Positions 43,069 through 51,857 of a stretch of 64,000 nt of DNA are shown here, piece after piece. The translations under genes and the position numbers were made by a program. The stretch spans positions 1-64,000 of the forward strand of contig NZ_KE384353.1 of assembly GCF_000425345.1 (NCBI RefSeq), written 5' to 3'. The notes below the pieces were generated by a model. That model saw only the letters and a program-made list of their open reading frames with translations. It searched no databases and was not told where the DNA came from. Each line of letters starts with the position of its first letter. The stretch's first letter is position 1. The stretch comes from Rheinheimera baltica DSM 14885 (GTDB lineage: Bacteria; Pseudomonadota; Gammaproteobacteria; Enterobacterales; Alteromonadaceae).

Positions 43069-44784
43069 ATGCGCTATAACGCCCTTTGGCTTGCTCTTAC
43101 GTTAGCTGGAGCAACAACGCTTTTTGCTTGCTCCCCTACAGAAAATAATGGCGCTCCACAAAGCGATGCTGCTACGCAAAATGCGGCGCAACATTCTGAC
43201 GCTTCTCTTGCTGCCAGCTACAGCTTGTTGCCTGACTTTGAAAAGCGTTTAGACATTTATCACACGGTTGACCTTACCGCTGATTTGTCCTCACTGAGTA
43301 CTAATCAACAATTGATGTTAGCAAAGCTGATTGATGCAGCAAAAATTATGGACGACTTGTTCTGGCGCCAGGCATTTGGTCAGGACAAAGCGGCATTTCT
43401 TAGCCAACTACCGCAAGGGAAAATACGTCAGTTTGCCGATATTAATTATGGCCCTTGGGACAGATTAAAAGGCGATGAAGTATTTTTAACCGGGTTTGAT
43501 AGAAAAGCGCCTGGCGCGCAGTTTTATCCGGCGGATATGACCAAAGCGGAATTTGAAGCAGCCGATTTTGCCGATAAGACTGGGCTTTATTCAGTTGTGC
43601 AGCGTGATACAAGCGGAAAGCTACACACTGTGCCGTATTCTGTAATCTATAAAACAGAGTTAGAAGCGGCAGCGAAGCTGTTAACTGAGGCGGCTTTATT
43701 AGCACAAGACAAAGAATTTGCCAGCTACCTTAATTTACGCGCACAGGCACTGCTGACGAATGAATATCAGCCGTCTGATTTTGCCTGGATGGCAATGAAA
43801 AACAACCCGATAGAGCTGGTTATTGGCCCCATTGAGACATACGAAGATCAGCTGTTTGGCTATCGTGCTGCCTTTGAAGCTTATGTGTTGGTAAAAGATT
43901 TAAGCTGGAGCGAGAAGTTAGCCAAGTATGCAGCAACTTTACCGGCACTGCAGCAAGGCTTACCGGTTGCTGAAGAATATAAGGCGGAAACCCCCGGAGC
44001 GGATGCTGATTTAAACGCCTACGACGTTATTTATTATGCGGGGCATTCCAACGCGGGGTCAAAAACGATTGCTATCAACCTGCCAAATGACGAACAAGTG
44101 CAATTGGAAAAGGGCACGCGGCGTTTGCAGTTAAAAAATGCTATGCAAGCCAAATTTGATCACATAATGCTACCCATAGCAGAGTTACTGATTACGCCAG
44201 AGCAACGTAAGCATGTCACCTTCGACGCCTTTTTTAACAACACCATGTTCCACGAAGTAGCACATGGTTTAGGCATTAAAAATACCATTAACGATAATGG
44301 CACTGTGCGGCAGGCATTAAAAGAACATGCCTCTGCATTAGAAGAGGGCAAGGCTGATATTCTTGGTTTGTATATGATTACGCAACTAAAGCAGCAGGGA
44401 ATGTTGCAAGAGGGCGCACTGGAAGATTATTACACCACCTTTATGGCAGGCATTTTTCGCTCGGTTCGGTTTGGCGCTTCCAGTGCACACGGTAAAGCAA
44501 ATATGATCCGTTTTAACTATTTTGCCGAGCAAGGTGCTTTTGTGCGCAATGCCGATGGCACATACCAGGTTAACTATCAGAAAATGCAGGATGCAATGGC
44601 ATCTATGTCGGCGTTAATTTTAACCTTACAGGGCAATGGCGATTATGATGGTGTGGCGGCATTGGTTGCTGACAAAGGCATCATTAAAGCGCAACTGGCA
44701 GATGATTTAACTCGTTTGTCTGCGGCAGATATTCCTGTTGATGTGGTATTTAATCAAGGTAAAGCCGTATTAGGGCTTAAATAA
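43069..44784 (+). CDS. Lipoprotein zinc peptidase, M49 (dipeptidyl-peptidase III)-like
   Basis: 571 residues with a lipoprotein signal (LFAC, Cys about 21). The zinc motif is HEVAHG (His395, Glu396, His399) followed 26 residues later by EEGKAD (Glu425-Glu426), the position of the third ligand. In classic DPP III the first motif is HExxGH, with an extra residue; a pentapeptide HExxH also occurs in some bacterial members. The region NTMFHEVAHGLGIKNTINDN and the long helical N-terminal domain agree with that family. It probably removes dipeptides at the cell envelope; this is inferred. Confidence 0.75.
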   Translation: MRYNALWLALTLAGATTLFACSPTENNGAPQSDAATQNAAQHSDASLAASYSLLPDFEKRLDIYHTVDLTADLSSLSTNQQLMLAKLIDAAKIMDDLFWRQAFGQDKAAFLSQLPQGKIRQFADINYGPWDRLKGDEVFLTGFDRKAPGAQFYPADMTKAEFEAADFADKTGLYSVVQRDTSGKLHTVPYSVIYKTELEAAAKLLTEAALLAQDKEFASYLNLRAQALLTNEYQPSDFAWMAMKNNPIELVIGPIETYEDQLFGYRAAFEAYVLVKDLSWSEKLAKYAATLPALQQGLPVAEEYKAETPGADADLNAYDVIYYAGHSNAGSKTIAINLPNDEQVQLEKGTRRLQLKNAMQAKFDHIMLPIAELLITPEQRKHVTFDAFFNNTMFHEVAHGLGIKNTINDNGTVRQALKEHASALEEGKADILGLYMITQLKQQGMLQEGALEDYYTTFMAGIFRSVRFGASSAHGKANMIRFNYFAEQGAFVRNADGTYQVNYQKMQDAMASMSALILTLQGNGDYDGVAALVADKGIIKAQLADDLTRLSAADIPVDVVFNQGKAVLGLK

Positions 44785-44796
44785 ATACCGATCCGT

Positions 44797-44834
44797 AAAT
44801 AAAGCAGGCTAGTTGCGGTGTGCCTGCTTTATTT
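44797..44834 (+). terminator. Intrinsic terminator of the M49-like gene
   Basis: AAATAAAGCAGGC (44797-44809) pairs perfectly with GCCTGCTTTATTT (44822-44834) around a 12-base loop. Confidence 0.85.
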
Positions 44835-45060
44835 GTTCCATTTTTAGTCATAAACTTATCACGGTTTTGCTGTAAACTACCTGTCGTTAGAATTTCTCTG
44901 ATCTTGTTAAAGGTTTGCACTGTAATGATGCAGCCACCCTGATGTCAGCATCACATATTGTTGGTGTTCGGTTGTAATGTTCGGGCAAGCGTTACCTGTT
45001 GCTCATTGCATAACAGCGATGATGCTAATAGCATTTTTTACGTACTATCTGGTTGAATTT

Positions 45061-46182
45061 ATGAATAAAATTAAAGCTTTTTTTCTTGCCATTTTACTAC
45101 TTCTTGTAGTGTTTGCCGTTCTGGCTGGCGTAAAAGGTAACCAAATTGCCATGATGATTGCATCAGGTGAGCAATTCGTACCGCCACCGGAATCTGTAAG
45201 TGTGACGTCAGTAGAGCGGCAAAGCTGGAATAATCGTTTTTCAGCAACGGGTACGGTACTGGCAGACGAAGGCGTGATGATATCTGCTGAAGTGTCTGGC
45301 AAGGTTAAGCGTATCATGTTTAAGAATGGTGCTTTTGTTGAAGCAGGTACGGTGCTTCTGGAACAAGAGTCAAGCAACGAGCAGGCTCAGCATCGGGCGG
45401 CATTGGCCAGGCTAACGCTGGCGCAACAAAATTATGATCGCCTGGTTGAGCTACGTCGTGACAAAATCGCGACCCAAAGTGAAATTGATACCAGCAAACA
45501 GCAGTTAGATTCTGCTCAGGCTGATGTAGACAGTTTGCGTTCAACACTAGAGAAAAAGATACTACGAGCCCCATTTTCTGGCCGTTTAGGCATTCGCGTG
45601 GTTGATGTTGGTGCCGATTTACAACCCGGCGCTGAAGTGGTATCGCTGCAGGCCAGTCATACAGTAAGGGTTAACTTTCCTGTTCCACAACATACACTTA
45701 GTCAAATTACGATTGGATTGCCGGTAAGTATTAGTCTTAATCAAGGCAGTGTAACCGTTAACGGTGAAGTGAGTGCTATTGCTGCAGAATTAAGCAGTGT
45801 CAGTCGAAATGCGATTGTGCAGTCGGTGTTGGATAACAGTGACAAAGCACTCGTTCCTGGTATGGCCGTTGCCGTAGATGTAACACTGGCACAGCCGTCA
45901 GAGGTGTTAGTGGTGCCAGCGACGGCGCTCATTTATGCACCATACGGTGACACTGTCTTTGTTGTGGAAAAAGCCAAAGAAGGTCAAGGGTTAGTGGCAC
46001 GGCAGCAATTCGTTCGTTTGGGTAAGTCGCGTGGTGATTTTGTTGAGATCCTCGAAGGTGTGAAAGCTGGTGATGAAGTGGTGACCTCCGGTGCATTCAA
46101 ACTGTTTAACGGTCAAAGTGTGATTAAAACTGACAGCCCAGCGCCAAAGTACAGCACTACACCTACACCGGCTGATGCCTGA
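45061..46182 (+). CDS. RND efflux periplasmic adaptor
   Basis: 373 residues from ATG 45061, the natural start of an uncleaved N-terminal anchor (MNKIKAFFLAILLLLVVFAV); the open frame upstream lacks a ribosome site. Typical order: lipoyl half (SAEVSGKVKRIMFKNGAFVE), short coiled-coil hairpin (about 105-170), second lipoyl half (ILRAPFSGRLGIRVV), beta-barrel, membrane-proximal domain. It is followed after 37 bases by its permease. Confidence 0.9.
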   Translation: MNKIKAFFLAILLLLVVFAVLAGVKGNQIAMMIASGEQFVPPPESVSVTSVERQSWNNRFSATGTVLADEGVMISAEVSGKVKRIMFKNGAFVEAGTVLLEQESSNEQAQHRAALARLTLAQQNYDRLVELRRDKIATQSEIDTSKQQLDSAQADVDSLRSTLEKKILRAPFSGRLGIRVVDVGADLQPGAEVVSLQASHTVRVNFPVPQHTLSQITIGLPVSISLNQGSVTVNGEVSAIAAELSSVSRNAIVQSVLDNSDKALVPGMAVAVDVTLAQPSEVLVVPATALIYAPYGDTVFVVEKAKEGQGLVARQQFVRLGKSRGDFVEILEGVKAGDEVVTSGAFKLFNGQSVIKTDSPAPKYSTTPTPADA

Positions 46183-46219
46183 TATCGGTTAGTTTGAAAA
46201 GTAACGTATTGAGATAATT

Positions 46220-49200
46220 ATGAAATTTACCGATATTTTTATTAGAAAACCGGTACTTGCCATCGTAGTAAGCCTGTTGATTTTATTAGCAGGTTTCCAG
46301 TCGATGAGCGATATGACCGTGCGACAGTATCCGCGTTCGGATATTGCTGTGATTAAAATTACCACCGTGTACATTGGCGCCAATGCTGAGCTGGTACGGG
46401 GCTTTATTACCACACCCATAGAGCGCGCTATTGCTTCTGCAGGCGGTATTGATTACATCGAGTCGCAAAGCACTATGGGTGTGTCTACAGTCACAGCTCA
46501 TTTACAGCTGAACTACGACCCACTTAAAGCGATGACGGAAATAAGTGCCAAGGTTAATCAGGTGCGGGGCGAACTGCCACCAGAATCTGAGTTACCGTCT
46601 ATTGCGGTTGAAGCTGCAGATAGCCAGTTTGCCTCGGCTTATTTGAGTTTTTCTTCGGATATTCTTGAACAAAACCAAATTACTGAATTTTTGAGCCGTT
46701 CGGTACAGCCGCGTTTAATTGCGATTGCTGGTGTGCAAAAAGCCGATATTCTAGGTGGCCGTACTTTTGCCATGCGAATTTGGTTGAAGCCTGAGCAAAT
46801 GGCTGCGTTTAAGGTAACGGCCTCTGATGTTCGCAAAGCATTAAGCGATAACAATGTGCAGGCGGCTATAGGCCAGACGCGTGGCGCCTATACCCAGGTT
46901 AATTTGCGCGCCAACACAGACATGAAAACCGTTGATGAATTCAGGCGCATAGTGCTGCGCCAGAATGATGACGGTGTAGTTCGGCTTGCAGATGTGGCAG
47001 ACATTGCATTAGGGGCTGACGATTACAATACCAACGTTAACTACTCTGGCGAGACCGCGGTATTTATGGGGGTGTTTGTTTCACCCACAGCTAACTCCCT
47101 GGATGTAATTAAAGCCGTTACAGAAGAGATGGCGCTGATCCAGGCGGAGTTACCCTCCGGTCTCACCGGCGAAGTGTCTTACGATGCTACCAAATACATT
47201 CAGGCAGCCATTGATGACGTGCTTAAAACACTGGCTGAAACGCTACTGATTATTGTCATCGTGATCTTTTTGTTTTTAGGTTTTAGTCGCTCGGTGTTAA
47301 TCCCTTTGGTGGCCATACCTTTATCACTGATTGGTGCGGTATTTGTTATGAAGGTATTTGGTTTCTCGTTAAACCTGCTTACCTTGTTATCCATTGTACT
47401 AAGCGTAGGCTTGGTGGTGGACGATGCCATCGTAATGGTAGAGAACATTGAGCGGCATATACAAGATGGCTTAAAACCGTTTAAAGCCGCATTGGTAGCA
47501 GCGAGAGAACTCGGCGGGCCTATTATTGCGATGACAGTGACCCTGGTTTCTGTTTATGTGCCTATTGGTTTGCAGGGCGGCTTAACCGGCACCTTGTTCC
47601 GTGAATTTGCCATTACACTGGCCGGAGCGGTAACTATTTCGGCTATTGTGGCTATTACATTGTCGCCAATGATGGCGTCGAAAATGCTTAAACCGCATAG
47701 CAGTTTAAAAGCGCCTCTGGATGGTATTTTTAACCGCTTTAAGCATTTTTACAGCCGGCAGTTAGATAAAAGTCTGAATAACCGTATTGGCGTTTACGTG
47801 TTCTGGATTGGCATCAGTGCGCTTTGCGTGCCGCTTTATAGCATGTCACCAAAAGAGCTGGCACCAACGGAAGATCAAGGGGTTATTTTCGGTATTGTTG
47901 ACTCACCGGCAAACTCAACGGTTGATCAGTCTTCCTTCTATGGAAAGGCGGTAAATGAAGCCTTTATGTCGGTAGAAGAGACCGACTTTACCTTTCAAAT
48001 TACCTTTCCAACCGGCGGTTTTGGCGGCATGGTTACCAAGCCATGGGATGAGCGCAAGCGCACGGTATTTGAAATGATGCCTGAGGTGCAGCAAAAACTG
48101 TCTGCGATTGCAGGGGTACGTATTTTACCTATTACGCCGCCTGCCTTACCGGGTGGTGGGAATTTCCCGGTTGAATTTGTAATCTCTTCTACCGCAAACT
48201 CGAAGGAAATATACGACTACGCCTTACAGCTGGAAAAAGTGATGCGTGAAAGTGGCATCTTTCCGTTTCAGCTAATCGATATGAAGGTTGATCAGCCCGA
48301 GTATCTGCTGAACATTGACCGCGAAAAAGTGGCTGATTTAGGCCTGAATATGCGTGATGTGGTTAGCGATTTTGGCACGTTGCTAGGCGGCGGCTATGTT
48401 AACCGTTTTAATATGGCCGGACAAAGTTACAAGGTTATACCGCAAGTAAAACGCAGTGAGCGTTTAACACCTGATAGCCTGCTGGAGTTGTATATTACGG
48501 GGCCGGCGGGAGAAATGATCCGCGTCGATCAAATAGCCAGCTTAAGCCACAGCACAGTGCCGCGCAGTATCAACCGTATGCAACAGCTTAATGCGGTTAA
48601 AATTAGCGGTGTTACCATTAAACCGTTAGATGAAACGCTGCAATATCTGGAAACTGAAGCGAAGAAAATACTGCCTGCTAGTTACTCGATTGATTATACG
48701 GGTGAGTCGCGGCAGTTAAAGCGCGAGGGCAATACCTTCTTGCCAGCGTTCTTATTGGCTATCACGATGATCTTTTTGGTGCTGGCAGCACAGTACAATA
48801 GCTTTCGTGACCCTATGGTTATTTTGCTGGGTTCAGTACCAATGGCGTTATTTGGTGCCTTGGTCTTTACCTTTTTAAAAATACCGGCGCCGATGCCGCA
48901 TTTTACCGACGCATTTACCAGCACGTTAAATATTTACTCGCAAGTAGGCCTGGTAACCTTAATTGGTCTGATTGCCCGAAACGGCATTTTGGTAGTGGAA
49001 TTTGCCAATAAGTTGCAAGAGCAGGGCAAAGCCAAGTTGGATGCGATACGTGAAGCGTCAGTACTGCGCTTACGTCCGGTAATGATGACCAGTCTGGCAA
49101 CCATTGCAGGCCATACGCCACTGATATTTGCCACAGGTGCCGGTGCTGGAGCACGTAATTCTATTGGTATTGTACTGGTGCTTGGAATGGCTATCGGTAC

Positions 49201-49312
49201 CATATTTACTTTGTTTGTGCTGCCTTCGGTGTACATGCTGATAGCTAAAGATCACAGCAAAGATAAGCTTGCAACACAAGATGACAGTGAACTGGATACA
49301 GAATCTGCGTAA
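46220..49312 (+). CDS. RND multidrug efflux permease, HAE-1 (AcrB/MexF-like)
   Basis: 1030 residues with twelve helices. TM4 carries the Asp401-Asp402 pair (GLVVDDAIVMVENI) needed for proton relay in AcrB-type pumps, in contrast to the tandem pair at 35315-41643. The start MKFTDIFIRKPVLAIVVSLL and the LARNGILVVEFAN-type motif near 920 are typical of the drug-export group. No outer-membrane channel follows. It ends at a bidirectional terminator. Confidence 0.92.
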   Translation: MKFTDIFIRKPVLAIVVSLLILLAGFQSMSDMTVRQYPRSDIAVIKITTVYIGANAELVRGFITTPIERAIASAGGIDYIESQSTMGVSTVTAHLQLNYDPLKAMTEISAKVNQVRGELPPESELPSIAVEAADSQFASAYLSFSSDILEQNQITEFLSRSVQPRLIAIAGVQKADILGGRTFAMRIWLKPEQMAAFKVTASDVRKALSDNNVQAAIGQTRGAYTQVNLRANTDMKTVDEFRRIVLRQNDDGVVRLADVADIALGADDYNTNVNYSGETAVFMGVFVSPTANSLDVIKAVTEEMALIQAELPSGLTGEVSYDATKYIQAAIDDVLKTLAETLLIIVIVIFLFLGFSRSVLIPLVAIPLSLIGAVFVMKVFGFSLNLLTLLSIVLSVGLVVDDAIVMVENIERHIQDGLKPFKAALVAARELGGPIIAMTVTLVSVYVPIGLQGGLTGTLFREFAITLAGAVTISAIVAITLSPMMASKMLKPHSSLKAPLDGIFNRFKHFYSRQLDKSLNNRIGVYVFWIGISALCVPLYSMSPKELAPTEDQGVIFGIVDSPANSTVDQSSFYGKAVNEAFMSVEETDFTFQITFPTGGFGGMVTKPWDERKRTVFEMMPEVQQKLSAIAGVRILPITPPALPGGGNFPVEFVISSTANSKEIYDYALQLEKVMRESGIFPFQLIDMKVDQPEYLLNIDREKVADLGLNMRDVVSDFGTLLGGGYVNRFNMAGQSYKVIPQVKRSERLTPDSLLELYITGPAGEMIRVDQIASLSHSTVPRSINRMQQLNAVKISGVTIKPLDETLQYLETEAKKILPASYSIDYTGESRQLKREGNTFLPAFLLAITMIFLVLAAQYNSFRDPMVILLGSVPMALFGALVFTFLKIPAPMPHFTDAFTSTLNIYSQVGLVTLIGLIARNGILVVEFANKLQEQGKAKLDAIREASVLRLRPVMMTSLATIAGHTPLIFATGAGAGARNSIGIVLVLGMAIGTIFTLFVLPSVYMLIAKDHSKDKLATQDDSELDTESA

Positions 49313-49330
49313 TTCGCGGTGATACCCTTG

Positions 49331-49357
49331 AAAGCCTGGCAAATCACCAGGCTTTTA
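49331..49357. terminator. Bidirectional intrinsic terminator
   Basis: AAAGCCTGG (49331-49339) and CCAGGCTTT (49347-49355) with loop CAAATCA; the right arm overlaps the stop codon region of the convergent CbiM-like gene. Confidence 0.82.
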
Positions 49358-50002
49358 CTTATCCGCTGCCAAATATTCCCGGTCGTAAAAGGTACGCAGC
49401 CAATGAGGTCGGTATATCGCCATCAGGGTGATGGCACTGCCATTTAATAATGCTTCAGGAAACCAGATTAATAGTGCCAGTTGCCAGTAATTGTCTATTA
49501 TTTCAGTCCAACTGTACCGGCCCTCCAAGCCAAACCATAGCGAAGTCAAACTAATTTGTAACACTATGGTAAGTGCGGCGGCGATAAAGCCAGCGACAAA
49601 AATATATACGAATAAGTGTCGGCTTAAATAACGGTAGCTAGCTAAAAACAGCAGATAGCTGAATAAAGCGGGCAATATGATACTGATTAGCATAAATAAA
49701 CCGCTATCCTGCCAGGGTAGTTTGCCAAAGCCAACTAACAGCACAGTAGGTAGCAGGCAAATCCAGATTGCAATGCGCCAACCATGGCTTAGCACTAGCG
49801 TAGTTACCAGCAGAAAATGCAGGTTTAAGCCCTCTTTTATCCCCGCTTGTATGCTCCAAAATAATGATAAAGCGACCGCAGAGGCTAAAACCAGATGCTG
49901 ATAATCGGTTTCTTGTTTAAGTTTAGGAAAAAACTCACGAGGGTAGTGATAGAGCATAAGTGCCACAGTCAACAAGAAACCGGCCATTTGCCAACTTGTC
50001 AT
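49355..50002 (-). CDS. CbiM-like energy-coupling-factor permease (S component-like)
   Basis: 215 residues with six or seven membrane helices and a composition like the CbiM family of cobalt/nickel uptake proteins: AGFLLTVALMLYHYP at the start, SIQAGIKEGLNLHFLLVTTL in the middle, LIWFPEALLNGSAITLMAIY near the end. The CbiM N-terminal metal motif MHIxEG is absent, so it belongs to a divergent branch with unknown cargo. No EcfA/EcfT or cobalamin genes are adjacent. Confidence 0.7.
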   Translation of the reverse strand: MTSWQMAGFLLTVALMLYHYPREFFPKLKQETDYQHLVLASAVALSLFWSIQAGIKEGLNLHFLLVTTLVLSHGWRIAIWICLLPTVLLVGFGKLPWQDSGLFMLISIILPALFSYLLFLASYRYLSRHLFVYIFVAGFIAAALTIVLQISLTSLWFGLEGRYSWTEIIDNYWQLALLIWFPEALLNGSAITLMAIYRPHWLRTFYDREYLAADK

Positions 50003-50121
50003 GGTTTGTTATTCCTTCTCCTGTAGATGCAGTTAGTGTAACGATACTAGCGTGTTCAGTCATTGTTGTTATGTTTTAGTGGGAAAATAGCGAAAAAAGT
50101 ACTGAGTAAAGCTTGTGCATG

Positions 50122-50150
50122 TTGATTACATCTGTAATAGTATGTGTATT
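50122..50150 (+). promoter_or_regulatory. Promoter of the blaI-M56 operon
   Basis: TTGATT (50122-50127), a 17-base spacer and TGTATT (50145-50150). The two operator palindromes overlap its ends, so bound repressor would block polymerase. Confidence 0.55.
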
Positions 50151-50162
50151 ACAGATGTAATC
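50124..50162. promoter_or_regulatory. Paired BlaI/MecI-type operators
   Basis: Two boxes TACATCTGTA (50127-50136) and TACAGATGTA (50150-50159), both of the TACA-N2-TGTA form bound by BlaI/MecI repressors, lie 23 bp apart. Together they form one large inverted repeat (GATTACATCTGTAAT and its exact complement around AGTATGTGT). They end 15 bases before the BlaI-like start, implying autoregulation. Confidence 0.85.
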
Positions 50163-50176
50163 AGTGAATAAAACTT

Positions 50177-50557
50177 ATGATTGAAATAAGCAATGCAGAG
50201 TTAAGTGTTATGCAGGTAGTGTGGCAGCGACAGCCGCTTAGCGCTAATGACGTTATCGCAGGGCTTGGCGATGATAACGACTGGCATGAGAAAACCGTTA
50301 AGACGTTGCTAAACCGCTTGGTAAGCAAAGGTGCCCTGGGATTTAATAAAGATGGCCGCGCCTATTTGTATTATCCGTTAATAACCGAGCAGGATTATCA
50401 GCTGCAACAAAGCCGTTCTTTTGTCGATCGTCTTTTCGCTGGCAAAGTTGCCCCCTTGGTGGCGGGGTTCGCCAGCCAAAACAAGCTTAAACCTGATGAT
50501 GTACAGCAGCTAAAGCAACTTATTGCAGACTGGGAGCAGGAGCAAAATCATGACTGA
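50177..50557 (+). CDS. BlaI/MecI/CopY-family transcriptional repressor
   Basis: 126 residues. A winged-helix domain (1-75: ISNAELSVMQVVWQRQPLSA, then EKTVKTLLNRLVSKGALG) and a C-terminal dimerisation helix region. In the family, signal-dependent cleavage inactivates the repressor and turns on the partner peptidase/sensor and target genes. It binds probably to the paired boxes at 50124-50162. The M56 gene overlaps its end by 8 bases. Confidence 0.92.
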   Translation: MIEISNAELSVMQVVWQRQPLSANDVIAGLGDDNDWHEKTVKTLLNRLVSKGALGFNKDGRAYLYYPLITEQDYQLQQSRSFVDRLFAGKVAPLVAGFASQNKLKPDDVQQLKQLIADWEQEQNHD

Positions 50558-51749
50558 TTTCCTGCTACAACTGACACTGCCATTATCGCTATTATTGTTG
50601 CTGTTGCTGGCGGTACAAAGATGGTTGCTTAACCTGTTTGGCGCCCGAACGGTTTATGCACTGTGGGCGCTAGTACCGGTCTTTTTGCTGGCAATACTGT
50701 TGTTACCCTTATTGCCTGTCAGTATTGATACCGCTGCCATTAAGCGCTATCAGGTGGGCATGCAACAACTTGCGGACACGGTACAAAGCAGTAACTGGCT
50801 ATTTTGGCTCTGGTTTTCCGGTGTTATGCTTTGCATTGGTTGGTTGCTACTGAGCTATATAAGCAGCAGCGCCTTGTTTAACCGCGCTAAGCCGGTAAAA
50901 ATTAGCACTGTTTCCGTTAATTGTCGCCAGGCAGATTCTAACTCAGGGCCTTATATCACCGGTTTAACTACACCCCGTATTTTGCTTCCCAATGACTTTT
51001 TTCGTCGCTTTGATGCTTCCCAGCAACAGCTTATTTTGCAGCATGAGCTAACGCATTGGCGCCGAGGCGACTTGCACCTGAATTACCTTGCGCTTGCTTT
51101 AGTCAGCCTGTTTTGGTTTAACCCGCTGGTGTGGCTGGCATATCGTGATTATCGCAATGCTCAGGAATTGGCCTGTGATGCGTTGGTGACCCAAGATGCC
51201 AGCAAGGCAGAAAGAATTGCTTATGGTTACGCCTTACTAAGCAGTACACAACAATCGCCATCATACTGGTGGCCGCTTACTCATCATTACGGAGACTTTA
51301 ACACGATGAAACAACGTATTATGCAATTACAACGGCAGCACGGTTTAAGTAAAGCTATAGTGCTTGGCGCCGTGGCGCTGGTGATTGGCGCTACATTATT
51401 GCTACAACAACCGGTTTTGGCCGGCGTTAGTAAAACGCAACAGCTAACTGCGGTTACGCGCATTGAGCCGCGTTATCCAACGCAGGCGGCAGAGCAAGGT
51501 ATTTCAGGATATGTACAAGTTAAATTTGATGTGGATGCGCAAGGAAAAGTGATTAATGCCAGCGTGATAAAGTCCTATCCGGAGCAGGTTTTTGATAAGG
51601 AAGCGATACGTGCATTACAGCAGTGGCAATATACGGCTACAGGTATCGAGCATAAAGCACAGCTAGTACAGCTAGATTTTGAATTGGATGTAGTGCAAGC
51701 GGATATGGAGCGTATTAGTGTGACACCGCCCGCACCGAAAAAGAGCTGA
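50550..51749 (+). CDS. M56-family (BlaR1-like) membrane metallopeptidase with TonB C-terminal domain
   Basis: 399 residues from ATG 50550, which overlaps the BlaI stop. Membrane helices near the start, at about 35-55, 85-110 and 265-285 frame an M56 peptidase domain whose zinc motif is HELTHWRRGD (His165, Glu166, His169). After the last helix a periplasmic TonB C-terminal domain follows (about 305-385: RIEPRYPTQAAEQGISGYVQ). The penicillin-binding sensor of true BlaR1 is missing. It probably cleaves or triggers cleavage of BlaI on a periplasmic signal; the TonB part may be the sensor. Confidence 0.88.
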   Translation: MTDFLLQLTLPLSLLLLLLLAVQRWLLNLFGARTVYALWALVPVFLLAILLLPLLPVSIDTAAIKRYQVGMQQLADTVQSSNWLFWLWFSGVMLCIGWLLLSYISSSALFNRAKPVKISTVSVNCRQADSNSGPYITGLTTPRILLPNDFFRRFDASQQQLILQHELTHWRRGDLHLNYLALALVSLFWFNPLVWLAYRDYRNAQELACDALVTQDASKAERIAYGYALLSSTQQSPSYWWPLTHHYGDFNTMKQRIMQLQRQHGLSKAIVLGAVALVIGATLLLQQPVLAGVSKTQQLTAVTRIEPRYPTQAAEQGISGYVQVKFDVDAQGKVINASVIKSYPEQVFDKEAIRALQQWQYTATGIEHKAQLVQLDFELDVVQADMERISVTPPAPKKS

Positions 51750-51761
51750 TGCAATAACAAG

Positions 51762-51816
51762 TGCAATAAAGCAGAACCGACATTGCAGTGCCATAACCTG
51801 GTGCTGCTTTATTGCA
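51762..51816 (+). terminator. Terminator of the blaI-M56 operon
   Basis: TGCAATAAAGCAG (51762-51774) and CTGCTTTATTGCA (51804-51816) form a 13-bp stem around a 29-base loop, followed by TTTAAAA. The long loop makes it less standard. Confidence 0.65.
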
Positions 51817-51857
51817 TTTAAAACTAACCCGGTAATTAGGTGCGTAACTTTGCGTGT

